A program made the translations under genes and the position numbers. A stretch of DNA of 64,000 nt from Bolinopsis microptera (lineage: Eukaryota; Ctenophora; Tentaculata; Lobata; Bolinopsidae): assembly GCF_026151205.1 (NCBI RefSeq), contig NC_087079.1, positions 17,044,945 through 17,108,944 on the forward strand. The letters are read 5' to 3'. The notes below the pieces were generated by a model that worked only from the letters and a program-made list of their open reading frames with translations, made no database searches and was not told the origin of the DNA. This document shows, one piece after another, positions 12,721 to 23,200 of the stretch (within the stretch, counting starts at the first letter, position 1; every line of letters begins with the position of its first letter).

Positions 12721-12945
12721 CTGCAGGGGTCCGGACTCTAGGGCGTAAGACTCTAGGGCGTAAGACTCTAGGGTCTTAGGGTTAGGGTTAGGGTTAGGGT
12801 TAGGGTTTGGGTTTGGGTTAGGGTTAGGGTTAGGGTTAGGATAAGGGTTAGGGTTAGGGTTAGGGTGATGGTTAGGGATAGGGCGCCGCCCTAAAGTCTC
12901 ACGCCCTAGAGTCTTACGCCCTAGAGTCCCGGACCCCGCCTGCAG
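12721..12945. repeat. Foldback element with interstitial (TTAGGG)n in the loop
   Basis: Arms of about 50 bp built from GCGTAAGACTCTAGG units (12721-12775 and 12889-12945) are inverted relative to each other and bounded by CCTGCAG. Between them lie roughly 15 tandem TTAGGG or near-TTAGGG hexamers (12776-12880). The minus-strand frame with an Asn-Pro repeat here is only the translation of this array. Confidence 0.85.
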
Positions 12946-13169
12946 TACAGTCTCGGATTGAAGAGTACACTGGAACGCGCCAGCTTGATACAATTGGTGT
13001 AAGGTTCATAATGATTAATAAAAATAATTATCTTTTCGAGTGGATGGATTGGTCTCAACTCGAAATCAAACAGGACATTAGTACGGCTTCTATAGTCTAT
13101 ACTCCTAATCTTACTTTAGTTGGTTTAACTTGTAGTTTTTCTTTCTTTCCCGCTGTTTTCTTATCTGCC

Positions 13170-13270
13170 CTAACTTACTTAGTACAATTACTTAGTACAA
13201 TTACTTAGTACAATTACGTAGTACAATTACTTAGTACAATTACTTAGTACAATTACTTAGTACAATTACT
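13170..13270. repeat. 13-bp minisatellite (TTAGTACAATTAC)
   Basis: Seven near-perfect copies of TTAGTACAATTAC, one with a C-to-G-type change. No frame or promoter element is associated with it. Confidence 0.85.
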
Positions 13271-13367
13271 GCTCTGACTGTGGGAACTATTGATTCTTGA
13301 CAATTACTGCTCTGGCGAATGTAAAAACTTTTAGTGACCCTTGGCCTCATTACTTTGATGAAGCTCA

Positions 13368-13920
13368 TTGAAGAGCATTTCTTACATTGGGCCTAAGTTA
13401 TATAACAAAACAGTCAACATTATTAACAAGGACATAAAATACGTCACCACTTGCCTACAAGACAAATTCCTAAATTCATTTAAGTCTACAGTCAGCAAGC
13501 ATGTGCTTACTGCACAAGCACTTAACCCGGATGACAAGGACTGGAACAACTCAAATTTCGTACTTTAAATAATTTGGTACAACATACGTTGATCATAATA
13601 ACGAGCAACAAAACTTTAACCTCATAACAAAATATGACTATCTTCGAGCATTTTTTACAATGCTATCGATACCGCGCAATTTCACTGTCATTTACAACTT
13701 TTAAAAGATAAAAATATCACCGCGCATTCTTCAGACCCTGTGTCGCTGTTCTAAATTTATGTCAAGAGATAAGAGTTATTTGAATTGCTTAATAGTACTA
13801 TTTAAATTTGCTAATAGCATAATCATATTTAATACATTATTAATATTTTATACATTGTGTGCATATATTTATATTTGATTGTAATTAAAGATTTTAAGGC
13901 GTTAGTGCCGAGTAATGCCT
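13368..13920 (+). mobile_element. Probable LINE 3' remnant
   Basis: A 66-residue frame reads SISYIGPKLYNK...FLNSFKSTVSKHVL. It resembles the extreme C-terminus of LINE reverse transcriptases (whole-protein 'GPKLWN' block, then a K-rich end). An AT-rich tail follows, with a GGCGTTAGTGCCGAGTAATGCC hairpin-like stretch near 13898. It is too short to place in a clade. Confidence 0.4.
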
Positions 13921-14099
13921 TCGGGTAGTGCTCCTCAATCAATCATGTTCCAATCTTTATTCTATCAGTTCTAATTCTTGCCACTAATACTAAGAGCTCC
14001 ACTCTCCAGCGATGGAATAAGGCCCGGCTTGATAAGAGCTGATAATGTACTGTGAATTAACTGCTTTTCCGTTTGTTACTTTTGGATTTCAGTTGTTCA

Positions 14100-15350
14100 T
14101 TTGGGAGTAAGGGTCGTTGACATATAACGTAATCAGATGAGGGGAGGGGGGTTTCCGAATGATTACGCTAGTGTAATATTGACACAATAGCTATGTGTAA
14201 AACTGATTAGGGGGGGGGGGGGTAAAAATGTTCCAAAAAATGATTACGTAATATGTGATTACGTAATATAAAGATCAGGTTATTGTTTTATTGTAAAAGT
14301 TCTAATTTAGTTATAGTATGTTTTTTCAAAAATTTTAGAAAAACGTTGAGTTTCATTCTAAACGATCTTTTATTGTTGTATAAACTCAAAAATATGTGGT
14401 TTTCTAACAGTCGGTCTTCAACCTGATATTTTTGAACAGATTTAGATTCACAGTTCACAATTTCTTTTGACACTCTTACAATTTTTGTTTCCAGACCGTC
14501 TATGGTCTAGTCGACGAGTCCAACTCAGCGCGCGTCTTGGTAGGTTATAGTTATACAATATACACCTAAAATTACAAACTGTATGACTATGATGCATAAT
14601 AAGACAATCTTTAAGTTTAATTTTAATGAAAGAAAAATATCACATATTCAATATTACATCTATATCCAATAATTTACAAAGTACACTTTAAAATTTTGTT
14701 GATATATTGACAAATCTATTAACAATTAATCTAGTTAATCTGCAGTAGTATAATAGTTAGTAATAGTTAATCTATAGTGCACACTGAAGTTAGATTTTGT
14801 AATGACCGGTAGGGCGGTAGCAGGTAGGACAACTTTAAATTAATATTATGCGTATTTAAAAATTACCGTTTTCAAGTTTCAACTGAATATTCTTGAACAC
14901 AGTTAGTCGAAGTGATACCGTCATGATAAAATTTACTTATCACATCAGAATGGCAAGCACAGAAGAAAACATAAATTGCGCCTCCTAAATGAAAAACTCA
15001 TGATGAAATAATATACAAGCTTGAAGCTACACAATGTCTTTTAAAACAATAAATTTACACCTAGAATTGACAGTCATTTTGACCCCTTCAAACAACAGCA
15101 CTTGCTGATTTAGTCTTTTTGACTTTGATTGAGGCTCTGAAGTTTTTGTAAGATCTTGATAGAGGTGGAAGTGGGGGGAGAGAGTTTGATTTGTTGCTAA
15201 GAAACGGTCGAGGACGCACAAATTTTACCGGCGTCTCCCTGTGAGAGAAAAAAGTTAAGGCGAGTATTTGACCAGGATCTTGGAAGCAATCAACAAACAT
15301 CATAACATGACACTTTGACCATCCTAATTGTCGTTTTTTTTTACGCGAGA
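14100..15350. other. Intergenic; G-run and dispersed repeat
   Basis: No gene seen. Positions 14150-14280 hold poly(G) runs between repeated GATTACGTAAT motifs. Positions 14493-14555 (CGACGAGTCCAACT, GCGCGCGTCTTGGTAGGTT) recur almost unchanged at 42308-42352, so both are copies of a dispersed element. Confidence 0.5.
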
Positions 15351-15359
15351 TTTGAAGTA

Positions 15360-16395
15360 GTTCAAAGCACTATACATGCTATAGTGCTATACCATGCTGA
15401 TAAGCCTATACATGCTATAGTGCTATAAATGCAATAGTGCTATTCAGCTATACATTCTAAGTGCTATCATGCTATAGTGCTATACATGCTAAAGCACTAT
15501 ACATGCTATAGTGCTATAAGCATGCTATAGACCCTATCAGGCTATAGTGCTATATTATGCATAGTGCTATACATGCTATAGCCCTATAATGCTAAAAGTG
15601 CAGATACATGCGATACCCTATACATGCTAAGTGACTATACAGTATACACTGATACATGCCTATAGTGCTAAAAATGCTATCGTGCTATACATGCATCATG
15701 CTATACATGCATCGTGCTATACATGCTATAGTTCTATACAATATTCATGCAATAGTGCTCTACAAGCTAAACATACTATACCATGATATACTGCTATAAC
15801 ATGCTATAGACGACAAGCTAAAGTCTCAAATAACGAGTAGTTCGCTGTTTATTAGTCTCATGATTGTAAATATACTGAATAGTCTGGAAATTATTCCGGT
15901 TGGAAGAGACAAGGCCAAGTGAAACAAGGAAGTTAGGAGAAAGGCACATTTCGTCCCGGCGTCACGCCATCTTCAGGCTTTAAAATTGTTATATATGAAA
16001 GTATATAATGAATGCTTCTATACTAGTTTAAAATGCCAAATTGAAATTACATCACACTGAAATACCGGTACAAAACCTTACTGTAACCTGTAATTTCAGT
16101 GTTGTGTAAATTTCAATTTAGCATTTTAAACTGAGAATAGGACGCATATCATTTATAAACTAACATTATATAACAATTTTATAGCCTGAAGAATGGCGTT
16201 GACGCCGAAAATTTTGCCCTACACCCTAACTTCCCTTTGTATCAACTAGTCCTTTGTCTCTTCCAACCGGATAATATCCAGATATCAGTACACATTAGTC
16301 AAATACATGTTATAGTGCTATACATAGAGCTATACATGCTATACTGTTATAACATGCAATAGTACTATCGTGCATACATGCTATAGTGCTACTCA
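15360..16395. repeat. ACATGCTATAGTGCTAT minisatellite, split by a foldback element
   Basis: An imperfect 15-17 bp unit based on ACATGCTATAGTGCT runs from about 15360 to 15830 and resumes at 16305-16395. Between the halves sits the MITE-like element at 15884-16281, which evidently inserted into the array. Confidence 0.8.
15884..16281. mobile_element. MITE-like foldback element (about 398 bp)
   Basis: Both ends read CTGGAwATTATyCCGGTTGG inwards, continuing as GAAGAGACAAGG. Arms of about 180 bp are imperfectly complementary, with paired blocks AAGGAAGTTAGG, GGCGTCACGCCATCTTCAGG and TTCTATACTAGTTTAAAATG. There is no coding capacity. Half-copies sit at about 54841-55030 and 59540-59720 inside the tandem segment. 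Confidence 0.75.
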
Positions 16396-16899
16396 TAATA
16401 TTTGTTTATTAAGTTGTGAGGTAGTTGATTTTTCTATTTGTTATTCCATTTCTTGTGGCTCCTAATGGGTTGAAAAATTACGACAACGGTTTTCAATAAT
16501 ATTATGTACATTAATACGTACGTTTAATCGAAATTCAAATGTGATTTTCAAACTTCAATTATAATTTTATGTATCCTTTTGTTCTTTTAAAAACACGTTT
16601 GTCATTCGAATAAGTAAAATCTTAATTGGGACTATCAGTCACATTTTTGCCGATCATAGTTTAGGCATAACGGAGCCTACATAGCCTTTCTGTCGATATG
16701 ATAATACATTAAATCAAATAATATATATAACAGATTTTATGAACTAAATATTAGTTATTGCTTAGTTTTTGGAATTTTGAAAATATTAAAGCGATAAAAA
16801 ATAATTAATAAAGGAAATTTTATCATATCCGTAAAATTCATTTTATTTTCCCGATCCATGACTGAGAAGTGCTGAAGGCACTACATATTCAAGTACAAG

Positions 16900-17192
16900 G
16901 TTAGCGAACGAGGTTTTTTTTTTGGTATCTGTAGCTTGCGACCGTACGGTTGCCCTTCCGCCCCCAGTATCGCCCCCACGTTTCTGGGCCTGCGCAAAGG
17001 TTATTTTGCGCGATAAATCTGAATTAAACAATTGTTGGCGCGCGGTGCGTGAACTGTTTTCCAAGTAAATTGTTATTTCACCATGTAACGCATCCCGCAA
17101 GGGACGTAACTGATAGCATAATAATTATTATGTTGAGTTAGTATTACAATTTTTGCCCGAGATCCGTTATCTGGTTTCCTATCTGTTAGTCA
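16900..17192 (+). promoter_or_regulatory. CpG/GC-richer block before AMT exon 1: candidate promoter / 5'UTR
   Basis: Against AT-rich surroundings, 16930-17100 is enriched in CG dinucleotides (GCGACCGTACGG, GGCGCGCGGTGCG, TTGCGCGAT). It ends within 100 bp of the proposed AMT start codon at 17193. No TATA box is seen. An 85-residue minus-strand frame covers the same block but has no recognisable domain. Assignment as a promoter is inference from composition and position. Confidence 0.35.
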
Positions 17193-17275
17193 ATGTTTGG
17201 GTTACTGAGGCCGAAAATTCTCTGAGAAGCAGTCGACATATTCTCCTGAGAAGAAACTTTTCATCCATCGAAGAG
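17193..17275 (+). CDS. AMT: AMT exon 1: mitochondrial targeting peptide (one base short)
   Basis: ATG at 17193 opens [10 protein letters not shown] and then meets TGA. One missing base, in a CTC-TGAG that recurs 30 bp later as CTCCTGAG, would put the rest in frame: [16 protein letters not shown], then the strong donor GAG|GTAAGT (17276). The sequence is Arg-rich, lacks acidic residues until the end, and has RRNFSS, a typical matrix-protease site. The phase-0 donor fits the phase-0 start of exon 2. Assignment to AMT rests on position, phase and targeting character, not on conserved residues. Confidence 0.6.
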
Positions 17276-20200
17276 GTAAGTTCAGTGGTCAACATTATAT
17301 TGGAAGTGGGTGGGGGGTATCGCAACAATAAACTATGCCAATTTTAATCAATTAAACTGAATTAAAAGTTGATGCAGAACTATATTGAATCAAATCAGAT
17401 AATTAAACCTAAAACATCATAACACGTATTATCGTAAACCATTTCTTTCTTACAAAAATTGATAAATTAAAACATGAAATGGAAATAATGTGCTAGTATA
17501 GCCGCCCATATGGTTAGCAACTGACACAATCGTCAGTACTAACCCTGACAGGATGCGGATTCTAAAGGGTGATGTGAAAAAATATCCAGCAACAAACACC
17601 TCTAAATCATCTCAAAACAAATCTATTCAGAAAAAATTAAAACTTTGAATTATATCAATATAGTAATCAAGGATAATGATAATTACCACACACGATTAAC
17701 AATCAACCACCAGAAAAGCACTACAAAAGAATCCCATATCGGATCATGGTAAGGTTTATTGAGATATTACACACTTGCACTAATAAATAAAGATCGATTA
17801 TAAGCTAAGGTACAAATACCTAGCAAAATGTTGACTAATTATCAAATTATGCTCCCATCACTTCATATTATAACATAAAAAACCGGTTTTATTTTTTTTA
17901 GCGACATGAAGCTTATAATAAATTATGCGTTACTTTGTTTGTTTGTTTTATAGAACCCGTCCCCAAACTCGAAGTTTCGACACATTGGGCATTACAACCC
18001 TTCATTCAATTTCCGAAATACTTGGGATTACGTGTGACAAAATTGTCATTGCCCCCAAAGTTGTTAGAGGTGTAGTTTCACTCTTCTAATAGTCGAACCC
18101 TGCGTATATAGAAAGTGAAATTGATTTTATAGTTTATTCTTCGAGCAATAAGTCTAGCTGATCCTGTAAACAATGCTGTTTGGGGGGCTGTATCAATATG
18201 TTACTACATACTAGAGGACTCAAGCTTTTTCGAACTACTTCTTAAAAATCGATAGGGGAACAGATTTCAAATGGTTATTGGACATCTTGGCATTTCACGT
18301 AAATGTTAATCTTTTTAAACATTATATCAATTTTTTTTCATTCTGAGATATGCATTTTTATAAGAACATGACCGTCCCAGTGCAAGTTTGCTGCCAAAAA
18401 GATGTCCCCGATGCTGTACAATCAATATCCGACCATCATTTCAAAAACACCTATACCTGGTGTATTATTGGGTCGTCTTAACTTTATAAGAGACAGTTCT
18501 GGCCACAGTAAAGTTTTTGTTTTCATTAGGGACATTTCCATGAACAAGCGGGAATTTTCTTGGAAAAAAGTAGAAACCTGGAGAAGATACCCTAGTGATC
18601 ATAAGAAATTATCATGTATAAACAGTATTCTCAGAGAACATTAAATAGGGGCCCTAACATCACTAAGGTAGTCATCACTAATCCACGATTCCAGGGGATT
18701 ACGGAGTTGATGAATCCGAAGAACAACACTGGAACATGGGAACAAAAAGTGGAATTTATGTTCGCCCTAATAAGCCATGAATGGTGCCCACAATAATTGT
18801 AACTGATAGATAACCAATCTAGGTATATGGGGCAAAAACATCGCAATCGCACAAAAATGACCCCGTTTTCATGGAATGAACGGAAAATGAACGCAAATTA
18901 ATATTTGGTTCAAAATTGGTCGGAAAAGAAGTTAATATTTGGTTCCTTGGACCAATCAACCAAGTTTGGGAATAATGGCCTGTCTAGAACCGGTGTAAGG
19001 GGTGGTCCAATTTTTTTCTCAAAAATCTCCTGAGTCATCTAGATTTTTGGGAAACCAATTAACCATTCTGAGCAACTTTTAGGAGATTGGTTTTATTTTC
19101 GTTCAATTATCCGTTCCTTCCATGAACCCGTCAAACGTGCTGTGGTAATTTTAAGCGACTTCCTGATGGCTCATTAAGGCCTACTTATAACTAAATCCAT
19201 CATAGGAAAACCGAATTGAGGCTTCCCAGCACTCAAATAATTAATACAGCCAAACTTCGATGTGCCCATGGTCAAAAATATGGATTCATCTACAGCATCT
19301 ACCGGGATTACTGGTTTTTTTTGAAACTTTGTCGGGTATTGCACTATTTTTCCCACGCTACGCGCGCGTTTTTAGTGTCCCACGCGCGCAGCAAAACAGG
19401 TCGTGACATGCTAGCAGTGGGTCCTTCCTACGGACTATAAAAATAGTCTCGTCATATGGAAAAAGAAAAAGTCTCGCTTTTATTGAGACAACAAACAAAT
19501 TCAACACAACCCAGCCGGGGCTTGAATTATTCTCTTTTCGTGCCCTCCATAAGAGTTCAAAACGGTAATAAACATAACAAATCCACACAGCGACTTCACG
19601 GAGCATTAAAGATTGTTTCAGCTGACGAAGACATCCTGATGAATTCCACCAGAAAAAGGTGGAAAATGGTGGACTTTGCTTGATGGGCACTTCCGGTTTC
19701 CACCCGGACTTATCTCAATGTGAGTCAACATCTCCATACAAGACGGAATTTAATCTATTTTCTTAAATTTAATCTGTGTCAGTGTCTTTCAATACGCAGA
19801 AAAATTTTAATAGAATTACGTCCGTTTTCTCGACATTCCGCTTTCATGCTCTGATCAGTACAACTTTAAAACAAAATATTTTTTGTCAAAATCTTTAATT
19901 TAACACTTTATTTTTAAGTTATATTAAAAAGATAAATTCAAATCTTATGATATTGGTTATTAATCTTAACAGCTACTAATTGTAAGATTAATATTTTACA
20001 TTTGTATTCCTTGTATTCCCCTGTATTCCATGAATTCCTTTATTCATGATATGTGGAACGCTTGAGATAAAGTTCATTGTTACAGAATATTAACTAGACT
20101 TTTATCTGTGTAGGATATTGAAAGCAAAAAATACCTATACTCATGTCTTCTACACGCATAGTACAATATTCAAAGCTAAAATGTGACATTTTCAATGAAA

Positions 20201-23200
20201 CGTAATGCTTTTTGAATCTGCTGCGGGCAAATGACGTACGCATGGGCCAAATTTCTTATTCATTCAAGAATCCAGGCTTAAGAAGATCACAACGGATATA
20301 AAATTAAATAACACTTTGGTAAAATGGAAAACCGCACATAATGTATAAATATAATGAGTATGAAATATTTGCCGAATTTAAACGGTATTATACTATTTAC
20401 TAATTCATCAAACCAGTAAACCTTACAGCCACAAGTATAATTACCAGCACATGCCATAAAGGGCTAAGAGTTTTTTGGTAGTTTTTGAGATAAACGTAAA
20501 AAAACTACCCATTCTCATTTTTTTTTGGTCAACGTTAGCTTACCTATCGGGGGGGCCGGGCGGGGGGTAGTGGGGGGGGGGGAGATGGTTTCTATGAAGC
20601 GGTGGGGTAGGTGGCCAAGTTACGTAGACAAATCAGTCTATTGGAAATAAGTTGGGTCCCAGGTAACCTGCCCCTAATCAACCCTGCTTTTAAAAAGGGA
20701 GTGAAGACCAAAAATAGTGTAATAACTTGTTTTGGGCAAGTTAGCTAGCCATTCTTGACCTGCATATCTTAGTGGAAGTCCGAGATCCATGTTATATAGC
20801 CCTTTTATTGCATATTTTTAGAAACTGGGTCAATGCTTAAATGGCCTCCAAATCAGCATGAAAAAAAAAAAAATTAGGCCAAGAAATAGGAGTTTTAGAG
20901 CCCAAAAACGCGAATTAAATAGGTACTAATTATCTATAGTCTCTTGAGTCTTGACACCATTTTAGGGGTTATAACCCGGTTCCTTCAAGTTATGTATAAT
21001 GTACGAGAAACCCGCCGGGCCGCCCAACGTGCAAATTAGGTAAAAAGCAAAAGGTGCATAAGTAACCATGGTAAACGAGGTTGTTACACAGCGCACGTGC
21101 ACTGCAAGATTGTTAGAACGGCATTTTTTATCGGTTTTGCTGATTAAATACGTCGTTTACTGTTATCAGAGTGCGAGCAATATTTATAATCAGGTTAATA
21201 GCTGTATCTATTGGGTTCTGGTCAATGGATATTTTTTTAAGCCGTTAAAACTTGCTATCAAAGATGACTATTAGCTCCTACCTGTGACCACGGGTGTTTC
21301 TATTACAATTTAAACAAACGATCCGTTTTCATGATAATATGAGACAACAATACCAATACCGAATACCAACAATACAATATTGTTTTCTACATATTATCAT
21401 GTAACCCCCGATCTTGCAAGATCAGTGCTGGTGGGCGACCTTAAACACTAACTTCTACTTTGAAGAATATGGACTCTAAGCACTGAACCTTGATGAAATC
21501 CCCTCCATCCCAACCAAAAACTAAGCGGCCATCGGGAAGTTAAGCAAGGATCAAGTACTTAACCCCAGGGTACCCTATAGTCAGCTTAACCTGCGACTAA
21601 CGCCGGCGAAAGGTAATACACTGGGAGACATCTTTGGGAATTTACCTCTTTCAACTACAATAGGTGCCAGCGTATTTGACTATATGGCATAGTCACGCCT
21701 GAATTGAGATAGAATCAGTGCTGTCAGTCAAGGGGGGGGGGGGGGGCCATTCCAAGTGCAGAATTTAAAAAAATTTTCTCTGACCACAAGCCGTGCCACG
21801 AAAACTTGTATCGGCGAGGAAACTTGTTTAACGTTTCTGGATGTGGGGCCTGATAGTAAACCATCCAACGGTGCAAAGACACTAAAACAGCTACGAGATG
21901 AAAGGGCCAAGATGCCCGGGCCCGTGAAGCCAGGGGGGGGGCCGGGGCAGGGGGGGGGGGGGGGGGGGGCGGGCAGGGGCAGGGTGGGGGGCGGGGCAGG
22001 GCAAGGGGGGGGGCTGGGGCTGGGCTGTGGGCTTTAACATTTTTTTGCTCTCATCTGTAAGTTTAAACTTATCCAAGGGTACAAATAGGCGTCCAACGTC
22101 AACAAAACTTTATAGTAATGCTCTTTATATTTGAACAAAAAAATTTACACATTTTCTTTAAATCCAGTCTATTTTGGGCTCTACCTGAAAACACCTTAAA
22201 ATCTATCTCTCTACTAGACTTTCAATCTGTAAAATTTTGCTTCTTACTCTGTTTATGATTTTAATTCGAAAAATAGTCGAAAATATCATGACACGCACTT
22301 GTTGTTAACCTCATATCTCAGCTTAGGAGCAAAATATCAAAAATCGCCTCATATTTCTGTTGGACAAGACCTTGACAAACACTTTTGCTAAGTTACAAGG
22401 TGTAAACTGTAAAAGAAGAATGATTTCTGCCAAAACCTTATTTAAAGTAGAATTACAGGTAAACCTCAAAATTTTACGTGTAATATTTACAGATGGGAAA
22501 CTTTTTTTCGTTGAGGACAAAACCATTTGAAAATTTAGATCGAGCTCTACAACATAACTCAAAATCTCAAAAATGACCTCGACCCCCTGTGGCCTTAACC
22601 CTTAAGGCTTAAGGTGTCGTCACATAATCACCCAATCAATTTTGTTAACGAGATACACAAAACGCTTGTTAACTTTGTCATTTCATATCCGTTTTGCCTC
22701 ATTTTTTCAGATCAGGAGCAAGAGGATAAAGAATTGGATGTCACAGTACTACCTGCAACTGAATGATTCTAAAACACAACTCATAGTCTTTGGACCTAGT
22801 AAAGTGCTCAGTGAGATAGAACTTCATGGCGTTGATATAGCTCCTAACACTTTGGTAATGTTTGTGTGTACTGTTAAGAACCTTGGATTAGTAATGGACA
22901 ATCAGCTGGTATTTGATAAACAGATCGTAAATCTCAAGAAGAAATGTTTTCATACGTTATGTAATATCAGAAAAATCAGATTTCTACTGAGTCCCAAACA
23001 GATTAAGATCATCGTTAACAGTCTAGTAGTGTCATGTCTAGATTACTGTAACGGTCTGTACTTTGGTATTGGCGAGAAGCTGCTGCATCAGCTCCAGTTA
23101 CTTCAGAATGCTGCTGCAAAAGCTGTCACTGGTAAATATAAACATGACCATCTTGATGATGACCTGATAAAGCTTCACTGGTTAGATGTAAAAAAAAGGA

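Noticed and set aside
12776-12880. A chromosome end
   Set aside because: Unique sequence and genes continue on both sides, and the array is short and enclosed by inverted arms.
12682-12993. Asn-Pro repeat protein on the minus strand
   Set aside because: It is the translation of telomere-like hexamers inside the foldback.
19358-19690. Minus-strand 110-residue gene
   Set aside because: It overlaps a dispersed element ([17 protein letters not shown] phrase) and AMT exon 2 antisense; nothing indicates selection on this frame.
21410-21600. 5S rRNA-derived gene or SINE (GGGAAGTTAAGCAAGG...AAGTACTT)
   Set aside because: Only two short blocks resemble 5S rRNA; the 5' half and the pol III internal boxes are not in register.
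21756-22037. Gly-rich protein gene
   Set aside because: The frame runs into a poly(G)-dominated tract; there is no start context, domain or splice structure.
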